64,000 bases of DNA. Source: Arthrobacter cavernae (lineage in GTDB: Bacteria > Actinomycetota > Actinomycetes > Actinomycetales > Micrococcaceae). The notes beneath the pieces are model-generated. The model searched no databases. It was not told the origin of the DNA and saw only the letters and a program-made list of their open reading frames with translations. The stretch is taken from assembly GCF_017368795.1 (NCBI RefSeq), contig NZ_JAFNLL010000018.1:1-64000 (forward strand), in the 5' to 3' direction. Shown piece after piece: positions 40,954-50,081 of the stretch. The translations under genes and the position numbers were made by a program. The number at the start of each line of letters is the position of its first letter. Positions within the stretch are counted from its first letter, which is position 1.

Positions 40954-41334
40954 CTAGAAGTCGAACAGCTCGCCCAGCCAGCCTTCCTTCTTCTTGGGCT
41001 TGCGGCGGTCGTAGTCGCGGTCGTAGCCCTGCTTGCCATAGCTGCGGTCGTCGTACCGCGGCTTGTCCCGCTGGGCGTACCGCGGGTCCGTGCTGTTGTA
41101 AGCAGGGGTGCCATAGAGCGGCGGGGGCGTGAGCCGCGGCTCGGGCAGCGGCGGCACCGGCGGGGCCGCAGGCGGCTGTGCGGGAGCCGCGCCGAATCCG
41201 CCGGAGGCGCGGTCGATGATCTTGTCGAGCTCGCCGCGGTCCAGCCACACTCCCCTGCACTGCGGGCAGTAGTCGATCTCCACACCGCTGCGTTCGCTCA
41301 TCACCAGGTCAATTGAATCCACAGGACACTTCAT
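40954..41334 (-). CDS. TFIIB-type zinc-ribbon protein
   Basis: A 126-residue protein. The N-terminal zinc ribbon has C3...D and CPQCRGVWLDRGELDKII (about 23-40), the zf-TFIIB domain common in actinobacteria. A Pro-rich linker and a Tyr/Asp/Arg/Lys-rich tail ending EGWLGELFDF follow, likely disordered. Function unknown; the ribbon suggests nucleic acid or protein binding. Confidence 0.85.
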   Translation of the reverse strand: MKCPVDSIDLVMSERSGVEIDYCPQCRGVWLDRGELDKIIDRASGGFGAAPAQPPAAPPVPPLPEPRLTPPPLYGTPAYNSTDPRYAQRDKPRYDDRSYGKQGYDRDYDRRKPKKKEGWLGELFDF

Positions 41335-41396
41335 GACCGGCTCAACGATCCAGCCCCCGGAAAAGTTCGGGCGCCGGAAAAGTCGGGCGCAGCGGT

Positions 41397-42023
41397 TCAG
41401 CGGCCGCCGGAGATGCCTGCGAGCAGCTGCTCGAACGGCAGCGAGACCATCGGATCCGCCTTGCGGCGCGGCTGCGGCCCGCTTAGGAGTTGCACCAGCT
41501 CCCCCGCGGCACGCTCCACCCGCTCGGATAGCGGCGAGGCGCCGTTGTCGGTGTTTCCCCAGTCCTGGGGGCCCGCGAAGACGGACGTCTGGGTCGTCCG
41601 CGTCCGGAGGTAGCTGAAGAGGGGCCGCATGGCGTGGTCAATGACCATCTGGTGCCGGTCCGAGCCGCCCGTGGCGCCGAGGAGGGCGGCCTTGCCGTCC
41701 AGGGACTTGGGGTCCAGGACGTCGATGAAGGACTTGAACAGGCCGCTGTAGGAGGCGCTGAAGACGGGCGAGACGGCGATGATGGCGTCCGAGTCCTCGA
41801 CGCCGGCGATCACCTCGGCGAGGCGGGGAGCCGCGTAGCCGGTGACGAAGTTGTTGGCGATGTCCACGGCCAGGTCCCGGAGCTCGATGACGTCCACCTG
41901 CGCCTCATAGCCCGCCTGGGCCAGCTGGCGCTTTGCGGAGGCGGCGAGCTGGTCGGCCAGCAGCCTGCTCGACGACGGGACGCCCAGTCCGGCGGAAAGT
42001 ACGGTTATGCGGCGGGTCTCCAT
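41397..42023 (-). CDS. NADPH-dependent FMN reductase
   Basis: A 208-residue flavodoxin-fold reductase of the MsuE/CE1759 type. The flavin loop is SAGLGVPSSSRLLADQLA. SPVFSASYSGLFKSFIDVLDPKSLDGKAALLGATGGSDRHQMVIDHAMRPLFSYLRT matches the family's NAD(P)H-flavin sites. GGAGATCGCC precedes the ATG. It likely supplies reduced FMN to a monooxygenase, although none is adjacent. Confidence 0.87.
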   Translation of the reverse strand: METRRITVLSAGLGVPSSSRLLADQLAASAKRQLAQAGYEAQVDVIELRDLAVDIANNFVTGYAAPRLAEVIAGVEDSDAIIAVSPVFSASYSGLFKSFIDVLDPKSLDGKAALLGATGGSDRHQMVIDHAMRPLFSYLRTRTTQTSVFAGPQDWGNTDNGASPLSERVERAAGELVQLLSGPQPRRKADPMVSLPFEQLLAGISGGR

Positions 42024-42113
42024 GGCGATCTCCTGTTGCTCGGTGGCTCATAAACAGTACATGCGTTTGCATCTACATTCACAAACCGGGGAGCCGCGGG
42101 ATTTATTCCAGCC

Positions 42114-42965
42114 CTACAGCTGCACGCTCCCGCGGATGCACGTGACCGAGTTCCCGCCCACCCAGATATCCTCGCCGTCCGCCTCGACGTGGATGCGCCC
42201 CGCCCTGCCCAGCACCGTCCCCTGGGCCGCCACGTACTGCCTGGGTGCCCGGCCGCTGCCGATGAGCCACTGGGCCACCCCGGCGTTGAAGCTGCCCGTC
42301 ACAGGGTCCTCCACCATGGCATCGCCTGGAATGAACGTGCGGACCTCGAAATCCACGCCGGCACCGGGGGCATGCGGGCCAACAATGCCCACGTTCAGCT
42401 CCCCCATCGCCGCAAGATCCGGCTCGATCGCCAGCACCTGCGCGGCCGATTCAAGCAGCACGCCGATCCACTGCGGGCCGTTGACCAGCCACGACGCGCC
42501 CAGCAACGCTGTCTCCGGCAGGCGCAGGCCTGCGGCAAGCTGCACCAGCGTGGCCTCGTCCACGGGACCGGAGCGCGTCAGAGGCGGGGCAGCAAACGCC
42601 AGCCAGCCGCCGTCGTGCTTGATCCTGACCAGGCCCGCGCCGCACTCCTGGACCACCACACCGTCCTGCTTCGGCACGCCGCCCGCCTCCAGCCAGGCAT
42701 GCGCGGAGCCGAGCGTGGGGTGCCCGGCGAAGGGGAACTCCTCGCTGCCCGTGAAGATCCGGACGCGGTAGTCGGCGGCCGGATCGGTGGGCGGCAGCAG
42801 GAACGTGGTCTCGGAGAGGTTGGTCCAGTTCGCGAAGTGCTGCATCGTCTCGCTGCTGAGGCCTTCGGCATCGACGACGACGGCGAGCGGGTTGCCGCAG
42901 TAGGGCTCGGCGGAGAAGACATCCACTTGGGCAAAGGGCCTGGCGCGCAGGGCATCGGGGTTCAC
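42114..42965 (-). CDS. PhzF-family isomerase/epimerase-like protein
   Basis: A 283-residue PhzF-fold protein. It has FAQVDVFSAEPYCGNPLAVVVDAEGL, the catalytic Glu in NLSETTFLLPP, EEFPFAGHPTLGSAHAWLE, and the second-half MVEDPVTGSFNAGVAQWLIG. The fold carries two similar halves. Family members isomerise or act in secondary metabolism; the substrate here is unknown. TAGCCT lies exactly 6 nt before the GTG start. Confidence 0.87.
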   Translation of the reverse strand: MNPDALRARPFAQVDVFSAEPYCGNPLAVVVDAEGLSSETMQHFANWTNLSETTFLLPPTDPAADYRVRIFTGSEEFPFAGHPTLGSAHAWLEAGGVPKQDGVVVQECGAGLVRIKHDGGWLAFAAPPLTRSGPVDEATLVQLAAGLRLPETALLGASWLVNGPQWIGVLLESAAQVLAIEPDLAAMGELNVGIVGPHAPGAGVDFEVRTFIPGDAMVEDPVTGSFNAGVAQWLIGSGRAPRQYVAAQGTVLGRAGRIHVEADGEDIWVGGNSVTCIRGSVQL

Positions 42966-43104
42966 CGCTGCAGGCTATCACCGGGGCTGACAAGCTCGAC
43001 GACGTGGACCGTGGCGTCCTCGCCGAGCTGGTCCGCACGGGCTACGGCCACGTCATGGCCGAGCTGCACCGACACCTGAGGCTGCGTTGGGTTAAAGCGA
43101 AAGA

Positions 43105-43133
43105 CCCCCGCCACCGGAATTCGGTAGCGGGGG
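43105..43133 (-). terminator. Terminator of the rpsF-ssb-rpsR-rplI operon
   Basis: Read on the minus strand, CCCCCGCTACCG and CGGTGGCGGGGG pair with one mismatch around AATTC, followed by TCTTTCGCTTT. It lies 33 bp after the rplI stop. Confidence 0.75.
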
Positions 43134-43165
43134 CCTCTCGTGCAGTCAGAAACTGACTACTGCTA

Positions 43166-43615
43166 CTACTTGCTTACGACCTCGAGGTCGATAACAGCAG
43201 AAACGTCCTCGTGCAGGCGGACGTTGGCCTGGTACGAACCAACAGACTTGATGTGGTTCGGCAGTTCAACGTTGCGCTTGTCGATGGCGCCGAGGCCAGC
43301 GGCCTCAACTGCAGCAGCGACGTCAGCCGGCTTGACGGTGCCGAAGAGACGACCGGACTCGCCGGCCTTCACTACGAGCTTGACCTTCTTGGAGGACAGC
43401 GCAGCAGCCTGGGCCTGTGCAGCTTCAACAGAAGCGTGCGCACGAGCAGCGCGGGCAGCCTTGATGGACTCAACCTGCTTCTCGCCACCCTTGGACCAGG
43501 TCAGAGCGAAGCCGCGGGGCAGCAGGTAGTTACGTGCGTAACCGTCCTTGACCTCGACAACGTCGCCAGCAGCACCGAGACCGGTAACTTCGTGGGTCAG
43601 AATGAGCTTTGCCAT
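43166..43615 (-). CDS. rplI: Ribosomal protein bL9
   Basis: A 149-residue large-subunit protein: [38 protein letters not shown], followed by the long central helix and C-terminal domain. It is last in the operon, 17 nt after rpsR. Confidence 0.97.
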   Translation of the reverse strand: MAKLILTHEVTGLGAAGDVVEVKDGYARNYLLPRGFALTWSKGGEKQVESIKAARAARAHASVEAAQAQAAALSSKKVKLVVKAGESGRLFGTVKPADVAAAVEAAGLGAIDKRNVELPNHIKSVGSYQANVRLHEDVSAVIDLEVVSK

Positions 43616-43632
43616 GTTAGTTAGTCCCTTCC

Positions 43633-43872
43633 TTAGCCGCGGCCAGCGCCGGAGTAGGGCAGCAGAGCAACTTCGCGGGCGTTCTTGATTGCCTGTGCGA
43701 TCTTGCGCTGTTCCTGAACCGTGACGCCAGTGACGCGACGTGCGCGGATCTTTCCGCGGTCAGAGATGAACTTGCGCAGCAGTGCTACGTCCTTGTAGTC
43801 GATGACAGTGATGTCAGCGGCCTTCAAGGGGTTGGACTTTGGTTTGGGCTTACGGAGTTCAGCCTTAGCCAT
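43633..43872 (-). CDS. rpsR: Ribosomal protein bS18
   Basis: A 79-residue small-subunit protein ([64 protein letters not shown]). It has GGAG before the ATG. No CxxC zinc ligands are present, so this is the zinc-independent form. It binds S6 and the RNA leader of such operons. Confidence 0.96.
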   Translation of the reverse strand: MAKAELRKPKPKSNPLKAADITVIDYKDVALLRKFISDRGKIRARRVTGVTVQEQRKIAQAIKNAREVALLPYSGAGRG

Positions 43873-43895
43873 CGTGGAGCTCCTATTCTATGGAG

Positions 43896-43917
43896 CCCGT
43901 GGATATTGATCCACGGG
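43896..43917. promoter_or_regulatory. Intercistronic hairpin before rpsR
   Basis: CCCGTGGAT, loop ATTG, ATCCACGGG, a perfect 9-bp stem in the 128-bp gap between ssb and rpsR. It may modulate stoichiometry between SSB and the ribosomal proteins, or protect mRNA. No T-tract. Confidence 0.4.
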
Positions 43918-44000
43918 ATGGTGGTGTTCGACGGCGGTTGCCGTCCGGGTGCCTCGCGGCACTTCCGGCGGGTTCCGGCGTCGGACGATTTCTGTTTGTT

Positions 44001-44573
44001 TTAGAAGGGAGGTTCGGAATCCGGGCCGTTGCCCCAGCCGCCGCCTGCATTGCTGACCCCGGGCGTAGCCCAAGGATCTTCCTGCGCTGCGGGCTGGTTG
44101 CCGCCCCAGGTTCCACCGGAGTTGCCGCCCTGGTTTGCACCAGCGCCGCCTCCGAAGCCACCGCTGTTACCGCCGCCGAAGCCGCCCTGGCCACCCTGGG
44201 CGCCGGAGCGCTGGGTGCGGTTGACCTTGGCATTGGCGTAACGCAGGCTCGGGCCGATTTCATCGACTTCGAGCTCGATAACGGTGCGCTTCTCGCCTTC
44301 CTTCGTTTCGTAGGAACGGCTCTTCAAACGGCCGGAAACGATGACGCGCATGCCCTTGGTAAGGGATTCGGCCACGTTCTCGGCTGCTTCGCGCCATACC
44401 GATGCGCGGAGGAACAGGGTTTCCCCGTCCTTCCACTCATTGGACTGGCGGTCAAAGGTCCTGGGAGTAGAAGCGATGGTGAAGTTCGCTACTGCCGAGC
44501 CAGACGGTGTGAACCGCAGCTCCGGGTCATTGGTGAGATTACCGATGACCGTAATAGTGGTTTCGCCTGCCAT
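44001..44573 (-). CDS. ssb: Single-stranded DNA-binding protein
   Basis: A 190-residue SSB: OB fold at residues 1-115 ([71 protein letters not shown]), then a Gly/Asn/Gln-rich linker and a short acidic tip SEPPF, slightly different from the usual DDDIPF partner hook. Located between rpsF and rpsR as in most actinobacteria. Confidence 0.96.
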   Translation of the reverse strand: MAGETTITVIGNLTNDPELRFTPSGSAVANFTIASTPRTFDRQSNEWKDGETLFLRASVWREAAENVAESLTKGMRVIVSGRLKSRSYETKEGEKRTVIELEVDEIGPSLRYANAKVNRTQRSGAQGGQGGFGGGNSGGFGGGAGANQGGNSGGTWGGNQPAAQEDPWATPGVSNAGGGWGNGPDSEPPF

Positions 44574-44629
44574 CTACTGCCTCCTTGTTCGTTCCTGCGG
44601 GATAAAGATTGAAAAGCCTGGAGCTGAAA

Positions 44630-44935
44630 TTACTCAGCAACGACCTTCTGGTCTTCGGGGCGGATGATCTTGGTGCGCATGATGGTCTCGTTGAGAGACA
44701 ACTGGCGGTCAAGTTCCTTGGCGGTAGCCGGAGCAGCGGTGAAGTTCACCACGGCGTAGATACCTTCGGACTTCTTCTTGATGTCGTAAGCCAGACGGCG
44801 ACGGCCCCAGATGTCAACCTTTTCGATGGTTCCACCATCGTTGGTGATGACGGTGAGGAACTTCTGAAGCGACGGCTCTACGGTACGCTCTTCGACCTCG
44901 GGGTCGATGATTACCATCAATTCGTAAGGACGCAT
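44630..44935 (-). CDS. rpsF: Ribosomal protein bS6
   Basis: A 101-residue small-subunit protein starting [19 protein letters not shown] take the ATG at 44935, preceded by AGGAGG at a spacing of 11; an upstream in-frame GTG lies within that ribosome-binding site. First gene of rpsF-ssb-rpsR-rplI. Confidence 0.96.
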   Translation of the reverse strand: MRPYELMVIIDPEVEERTVEPSLQKFLTVITNDGGTIEKVDIWGRRRLAYDIKKKSEGIYAVVNFTAAPATAKELDRQLSLNETIMRTKIIRPEDQKVVAE

Positions 44936-44964
44936 ATGTGAACCCACCTCCTTTGGGCTAAGCG

Positions 44965-45083
44965 GTTACGGTATTTCCGTAACAGGAGGTTCATTTGCGA
45001 TGCCGTGGGTCCGCCCGCCACCGGAAATTCGGCAGCGGGACGTAGCACAGACTTCAATATCCTAGTCCATCTCCCGTGTCCAA
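44965..45083 (-). promoter_or_regulatory. rpsF promoter and structured leader
   Basis: On the minus strand, TTGGAC (45083-45078), a 16-bp spacer and GATATT (45061-45056) form a strong promoter. The leader of about 110 nt contains GTTACGG/CCGTAAC (44965-44983) next to the ribosome-binding site and a larger GC hairpin upstream. The position fits S6:S18 autoregulation known for these operons. I did not match the formal motif. Confidence 0.5.
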
Positions 45084-45163
45084 TGCTATTCGGCGGGTTC
45101 GCGGGGCAGAACGGGCGAGTCGGCGTATGTGGAAAACCGGGACGCCAGCGGCAAACTAACTCC

Positions 45164-45502
45164 ATGACCATCCTGAAGTCCGTTACCCTGTTCGTTCTCG
45201 CGGCAGCAGCCGAGATCGGCGGTGCGTGGCTCGTGTGGCAGTCGGTGCGTGAAGCCAAACCGTGGTGGTGGGCGGGCCTGGGCATCGCGGCGCTGGGCAT
45301 CTACGGCTTCGTGGCGGCCTTCCAGGACGACGCCCACTTCGGGCGGGTCCTTGCGGCGTACGGCGGCGTGTTCATTGCCGGATCGCTGGCGTGGGGCATG
45401 CTGTTGGATGGCTTCCGGCCCGACCGCTGGGACATCATCGGCGCCATGATCTGCCTGCTCGGCGTTGCCATCATCATGTTCGCGCCCCGGCCGGGTGCCT
45501 GA
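45164..45502 (+). CDS. YnfA/UPF0060 small membrane protein
   Basis: A 112-residue protein with four helices matching the YnfA family ([80 protein letters not shown]). Small multidrug-resistance-like topology is suggested. Start at the ATG giving MTILKSV. Confidence 0.87.
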   Translation: MTILKSVTLFVLAAAAEIGGAWLVWQSVREAKPWWWAGLGIAALGIYGFVAAFQDDAHFGRVLAAYGGVFIAGSLAWGMLLDGFRPDRWDIIGAMICLLGVAIIMFAPRPGA

Positions 45503-45540
45503 GGACGGCGCCTGAACCGGCCAGGTGCCTGAGGACGACA

Positions 45541-45575
45541 AAACCCCTGGAAGGTCATGGACCTTCCAGGGGTTT
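45541..45575. terminator. Bidirectional terminator
   Basis: AAACCCCTGGAAGGTC, loop ATG, GACCTTCCAGGGGTTT: a 16-bp perfect stem with A-run on the left and T-run on the right, between ynfA and the converging tRNA-Leu. Confidence 0.85.
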
Positions 45576-45579
45576 CCTG

Positions 45580-45662
45580 TGCGCGGAGGGGGACTTGAAC
45601 CCCCACCCCCTTTCGAGGACTAGCACCTCAAGCTAGCGCGTCTGCCATTCCGCCACCCGCGC
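45580..45662 (-). tRNA. tRNA-Leu (anticodon GAG)
   Basis: An 83-nt class II tRNA on the minus strand. Acceptor GCGCGGG pairs with the 3' TCCGCGC. The anticodon stem is CTAGC/GCTAG with loop TTGAGGT, giving anticodon GAG. A long variable arm (CCTCGAAAGGGGG type) and GGTTCAAGTCC T-loop follow. The CCA is not encoded. Confidence 0.93.
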
Positions 45663-45842
45663 AGGGTGATTCGGAGAAAACCACCGAGCCACCGGCGTTT
45701 CGTTTTTCTCCTTAACAGCGACAAAGACCCTAGCACGCGGATTCCGAATCCGCAGAGTTTGCGCAGGAGACTGCAGCCAAGGCAGACCGGCCGCCCGGAA
45801 CGGCACCGGAGCGCCGCCGTCGTTCTTGGCTAGGGTGAGGAC

Positions 45843-46505
45843 ATGAAACAGGCAAGGGTCAGGCGTAGCCGGCTGCGCTTTGTGGTCATGGTCATCGCTG
45901 GCTCTGTGGCGGCCGTCGTCACGGGCCTGGCCGGCGACTGGCTCGCGGCTCCCGCCGTCGGCTGGGCCGTGGCCGCGTTCATCTACGTCGCCTGGGTGTG
46001 GCTGGTGGTCGGCCGGATGGACCCCGAGCAGACCCGCTTGCACGCCACCGCCGAGGACCCCTCCCGTGGCGTCACCGACGTGCTGATCCTCATCGCAAAC
46101 CTGGCCAGCCTCGCCGCGGTGGCCGCCGTCGTCGTCGGCTCCCATGGGGACGGAACGCAGGGCACTCGCCTCGTGTCGGGCGCGCTGGCCCTGCTGTGCG
46201 TGGCACTTTCATGGATGCTGGCGCAGACCCTCTTCACGCTGCGCTACGCGGAGCTCTACTACGGCACGGGCGATGCCGCGGGCGGCGAGGTGGGCGGCAT
46301 CAGCTTCAACCAGGAGCGCCCGCCGCAATACACGGACTTCGCGTACCTGGCCACGAGCCTGGGCATGACCTACCAGGTCTCGGACACCAACCTGGAGAAC
46401 CACCGAATCCGCGCCGAGGCCCTCAAGCACAGCCTGCTGTCCTACCTGTTCGGCACGGTGATCCTGGCCGCGACCATCAACCTGGTGATCGGGCTGGCGG
46501 GATGA
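45843..46505 (+). CDS. DUF1345 membrane protein
   Basis: A 220-residue protein with about five helices and the DUF1345 pattern (FTLRYAELYYGTGDAAGGEVGGISFNQERPPQYTDFAYLATSLGMTYQVSDTNLENHRIRAEALKHSLLSYLFGTVILAATINL). Function of the family is unknown. TAGGGT lies exactly 6 nt before the ATG. The next gene begins 10 nt downstream. Confidence 0.85.
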   Translation: MKQARVRRSRLRFVVMVIAGSVAAVVTGLAGDWLAAPAVGWAVAAFIYVAWVWLVVGRMDPEQTRLHATAEDPSRGVTDVLILIANLASLAAVAAVVVGSHGDGTQGTRLVSGALALLCVALSWMLAQTLFTLRYAELYYGTGDAAGGEVGGISFNQERPPQYTDFAYLATSLGMTYQVSDTNLENHRIRAEALKHSLLSYLFGTVILAATINLVIGLAG

Positions 46506-46515
46506 GGGCCGGCGG

Positions 46516-47016
46516 ATGACAAAGGGACGCTGGATCCTGTTCTGCGCCGTCGTGCTGCTCGTGATCGCGGCCGTGATCGCCTTGACGGGGAGGCAGACCG
46601 TCTGCCCGGCGATCATGTACTTCAACACCTCGCCGATCGAACTGAGGTTCGCACGGACGCCGGACGCCGTGAGCGCCTGTTTCGGGCCGGACTGCAAGCC
46701 TGCGGAAGTAAGGGTGAACGACGACGGCCGCTGGCTCGTGCCGCAGGAGCCCCCGTACGCCGTGCACACGTCGTCGCCCTCCCGCAGGCTCGCCCCGTCG
46801 CTGCCGGTACCGCCCCCCGACACCACGACTCGGGCAACACCGACACCGACCGCGACCGCACCCGTCCCCTTCATCGGCGGCGTGAGGAGCATCCGCGTGG
46901 TGTCCCAAACCGGGGGCCTGCGGCTCGATGCCGTCTACGACATCCATACACGGAGCCTCGACCCCTTTTCGCCCTGCCCGGGCCGCTACGAGTACCTCCC
47001 GGTGGAGGTTGGCTGA
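46516..47016 (+). CDS. Hypothetical membrane-anchored or secreted protein
   Basis: A 166-residue protein with an N-terminal helix (ILFCAVVLLVIAAVIALTG), four or five cysteines in the mature part and a Pro/Thr linker (PVPPPDTTTRATPTPTATAPVP). It is in an operon with the DUF1345 gene. No family recognised. Confidence 0.6.
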   Translation: MTKGRWILFCAVVLLVIAAVIALTGRQTVCPAIMYFNTSPIELRFARTPDAVSACFGPDCKPAEVRVNDDGRWLVPQEPPYAVHTSSPSRRLAPSLPVPPPDTTTRATPTPTATAPVPFIGGVRSIRVVSQTGGLRLDAVYDIHTRSLDPFSPCPGRYEYLPVEVG

Positions 47017-47046
47017 CGACGCAGCGGCTCCCGGCCGCCGTCGGAA

Positions 47047-48363
47047 CTAAACGGCCGTCCGGAAGAACAGTTCCGCCACCCTGGCCAGGTAGTGCGGGTC
47101 CTCGACGCCGCAGAGCTCGCGCGCCGAGTGCATTGAGAGCAGCGGGACGCCGACGTCGACTGTCCTGATCCCCAGCCGGGTGGCCGTCAGCGGCCCGATC
47201 GTGGAGCCGCAGGGGACATCGTTATTGGACACGAACTCCTGGTACGGGACGCCGGCATCGCCGCAGAGCCGCGCCCAGAAGGCCGCGCCGGTGGCATCCG
47301 TGGCGTAGCGCTGGTTGGCGTTGATCTTCAGCAGCGGGCCGCCGTTGAGGACGGGCCGGTTGGCGGGATCATGCCGTTCCGAATAGTTGGGGTGGACCGC
47401 GTGGCCGGCGTCCGCGGACACGCAGAACGACGCCGCCAGGGCCCGACGCCGTTCGCTCACCGAGGCGCCCAGACTGTCGGACATGCGGGTCAGGATGTCC
47501 TCGAGGATGGGTCCGCAGGCACCCGAGCGGGAGGCGGAGCCGATTTCCTCGTGGTCGAAGGCCGCCAGGACCGCGATGGGTCCGTCCGCCGGCGCTCCGG
47601 CACCCCTGGAGGCAGCGGCGTGGGCGATCAGCGCCGCCAGGCCCGCGTGGGTGGAGGACAGGTTGTCGAGCCGCCCGGACGCGAAGAACTCCCCCTTGGC
47701 CCCGAAAACCGCGGGGGCCTGCGTGTCGGCAACAACGACGTCGTACCCGCCGATCTGCGCGGGATCAACGGTGGCGCCGGAAACGCGCTCCGCGAGGAGC
47801 CCAAGCAGGTCCTCGCCGGCGGGATCGCCCAGCCCGAACACCGGGTTCATGTGCTGCTGCTTGCCCAGCGTGAGGCCGTCGTTCACGGCGCGGTCCAGGT
47901 GGATGGCCAGCTGCGGGAAACGCAGCAGCGGGCCGGTGGAGGTGAGGTGCTCGGTGCCGTCCAGCATCACCAGGCGGCCAGCGAGCTGCAGTTCACGGTC
48001 CAGCCAGGAGTTCAGCAGCGGTCCGCCGTAGACCTCCACCCCTGCCTGCAGCCAGCCGAACTTGCCGGTGGTGGGCTTGGGCTTGAGCTTGAACGACGGC
48101 GAGTCCGTGTGGGCGCCTAGGATGTTGAAGCCCGTGGTGGGGCCTGCGCCGGACGGGGTCACCCAGGCGATGAGGGCGCCGTCGCGGATCACATAGAACC
48201 CGCCTGCCCCTGCCTCCCAGGGCTGCAGCTCGTCCAGGACCGTGAAGCCCGCAGCGTCCAGCCGCCGGGCTGCCTCGTGGACGGCGTGGAAGCTCGACGG
48301 CGAGGCACTGACGTAGGCGCCGAGGTCCTGGATGTGGTCTGCTGCGGAGGCGTTCGAAGGCAT
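47047..48363 (-). CDS. apeB: M18 family aminopeptidase
   Basis: A 438-residue metalloaminopeptidase of the M18 (aspartyl aminopeptidase) family. It has HTDSPSFKLKP (metal His), the catalytic DHEEIGS with its Asp-His-Glu-Glu, and a C-terminal GVPLLSMHSARELCGVEDPHYLARVAELFF. It cleaves N-terminal residues from peptides in the cytoplasm. TAGACT ends 7 nt before the ATG, suggesting a leaderless message. Confidence 0.92.
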   Translation of the reverse strand: MPSNASAADHIQDLGAYVSASPSSFHAVHEAARRLDAAGFTVLDELQPWEAGAGGFYVIRDGALIAWVTPSGAGPTTGFNILGAHTDSPSFKLKPKPTTGKFGWLQAGVEVYGGPLLNSWLDRELQLAGRLVMLDGTEHLTSTGPLLRFPQLAIHLDRAVNDGLTLGKQQHMNPVFGLGDPAGEDLLGLLAERVSGATVDPAQIGGYDVVVADTQAPAVFGAKGEFFASGRLDNLSSTHAGLAALIAHAAASRGAGAPADGPIAVLAAFDHEEIGSASRSGACGPILEDILTRMSDSLGASVSERRRALAASFCVSADAGHAVHPNYSERHDPANRPVLNGGPLLKINANQRYATDATGAAFWARLCGDAGVPYQEFVSNNDVPCGSTIGPLTATRLGIRTVDVGVPLLSMHSARELCGVEDPHYLARVAELFFRTAV

Positions 48364-48406
48364 GCCCCCGAGTCTAGCCGCGTCCCCCTGACAGCACCCG
48401 GCAGCG

Positions 48407-49318
48407 CTACACCGTCACGTTGAGCGTCGCCGCGTAGCCGGCCGACGCCGAACCGGACATCGTGGCGAGCTGGTAGATGCCGCCGTCGTCGCGGAACACG
48501 CTGTCCGATTTCAGCGTGGTGCGGGGAAAATTCCGCGCGCTGGTCTCATATCCGGCCGAGGCATAGACGTCCTTGCAGGCCGCCTCCGTGAGCGCGATCT
48601 GCGAGACCGCCAGGAGCTGCCCGGCCTTGGTGGCGTTGCTCATCGATTCAAATACCTCGAAGTGAATATGCGGCCAGCGGCCGTTGTATGCCCCGGGGAA
48701 GATGGTGGTGAAGCTCAGCTGTCCATTGGCGTCGGCTTCCTGCACACCACGCAGGTAGTTCTCGTTCTCCACCCCGGGCTCGTACATCGAATACCGTCCC
48801 TCGCGGTCGCAGTGCCATGCGTAGACAGCCGCTCCGGCGAGCGGGGCGCAGCCGTTGGCCCCATTCTTCGTCGACCCGTCCAGCAGCGTCAGCGTGACAG
48901 TCAGCAGCACGCCCCCGGCCTTGGTGGTGGATGTGCCGAAGCTCGACGTGATGTCCCGCCGCACCACCCCGGACGCTTCCAGTGCGTTGGGCCCGTTGGA
49001 GCCGTCGCCTGGGAACGGCCCCGCCGTTTCTTTCGGGAACTCGACGCCGCATTCCGCGAACGCACGCGTCACCGTGGGCGAGGCTGCCGCGGAGGGGCTT
49101 GCCGCCGTCGTGCTTGCGGACGCAGCGCCCGACGGCGTCGCGCTGGCGCCGCCGTCGGTGCCGGTTCCGGGGGTGCAGGCGGCGAGCGCTGCGGCCGTAC
49201 CCGCCCCCAGCAGGACGCCGAGGGTGCGGCGGCGGCTCAGCAGGGTGGACAGGTCGAATTCCAGGCCGCGGTCGTGGTTTGGGTGCGGCTGGTGGGAGGG
49301 GATGGGTGAAGTTGTCAT
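48407..49318 (-). CDS. Intradiol dioxygenase-like lipoprotein
   Basis: A 303-residue protein. A twin-arginine segment SRRRTLGVLLGAG runs into the lipobox AALAAC, so it is probably a Tat-exported lipoprotein. A Ser/Ala/Thr-rich spacer follows, then an intradiol ring-cleavage dioxygenase-like beta domain (about 95-300) with YAWHCDREGRYSMYEPGVENENYLRGVQEADANGQLSFTTIFPGAYNGRWPHIHFEVF. The His of HIHF and the Tyr pairs suggest Fe(III) ligands. Extracellular location is unusual for a catechol dioxygenase. Substrate unknown. Confidence 0.85.
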   Translation of the reverse strand: MTTSPIPSHQPHPNHDRGLEFDLSTLLSRRRTLGVLLGAGTAAALAACTPGTGTDGGASATPSGAASASTTAASPSAAASPTVTRAFAECGVEFPKETAGPFPGDGSNGPNALEASGVVRRDITSSFGTSTTKAGGVLLTVTLTLLDGSTKNGANGCAPLAGAAVYAWHCDREGRYSMYEPGVENENYLRGVQEADANGQLSFTTIFPGAYNGRWPHIHFEVFESMSNATKAGQLLAVSQIALTEAACKDVYASAGYETSARNFPRTTLKSDSVFRDDGGIYQLATMSGSASAGYAATLNVTV

Positions 49319-49386
49319 GCCTCCATGGAACCCACAGCGGCTATGCCGTGTACATGGGCAATCTGTGGACCGGCTGTGAACAGCCC

Positions 49387-50081
49387 TCAGTAGTCCGGGT
49401 TGCTGGGAACCACGAGCCCGGTTTCGTAGGCGTAGACCACCACCTGGACGCGGTCGCGCAGGTGGAGTTTGGTGAGGATCCGCCGGACGTGGGTCTTGAC
49501 CGTGGCCTCGGACAGGAAGAACTTGTGCGCGATCTCCGCGTTGGAAAGACCCTCAGCGATGGCCTCCAGCATCTCTGTCTCACGCGGCGTGAGCTCCTCG
49601 AGCAAAGGGTCCCGGGGATGCGGGGCTGCCTGGCCGGGCAGGCGCGTTCCCCGCACGTAGGTCTCCAGGAGCCGCTGCGTGACGCGGGGCGCCACCACGG
49701 CGTCGCCGCTGGCCACGAGCCGCACCGCCTGGACCAGTTCGGCGGGCGCCACATCCTTCAGGAGGAATGCCGAGGCCCCGGCCTGCAGTCCCGCAAAGGC
49801 ATATTCGTCCAGGTCGAAGGTGGTGAGGATGATGACCCGCGCGCTGGAGGCCGAGGCCGTGATGCGGCGCGTGGCCTCGATGCCGTCCATCACGGGCATG
49901 CGGACGTCCATGAGGACCACGTCGGCTGCAGTGCTTCGACCTGCTTCAGGGCCTCGTTTCCATCCGAGGCCTCGCCCACCACGTGGAGATCGACTTCTCC
50001 TTCGAGGATGAGCCGGAAGCCCATGCGCAGCAGCGGCTGGTCATCCACCAGCAGGACTTTGATCGGGCCGTTCTCGGTCAT
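49387..50081 (-). pseudogene. NarL/DesR-type response regulator broken by a one-base frameshift
   Basis: Two overlapping frames hold one protein. The first (MTENGPIKVLLVDDQPLLRMGFRL...EALQP) ends in an off-frame tail. The second starts VVLMDVRMPVMDGIEATRRI, the phospho-acceptor region, and runs to the LuxR-type helix-turn-helix (LTPRETEMLEAIAEGLSNAEIAHKFFLSEATVKTHVRRIL). Restoring one G in CAGCC-GACGTG near 49924 joins them into a full regulator of about 225 residues. The loss may be genuine or an assembly error. It partners the adjacent histidine kinase (4-nt overlap). Confidence 0.85.

Noticed and set aside
42980..43156. A short plus-strand frame (DDVDRGVLAELVRTGYGHVMAELHRHL...) between phzF and rplI
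   Set aside because: It reads naturally for about 35 residues but runs through the rplI terminator, has no ribosome-binding site and matches nothing I know. It may be a gene remnant; too short to call.
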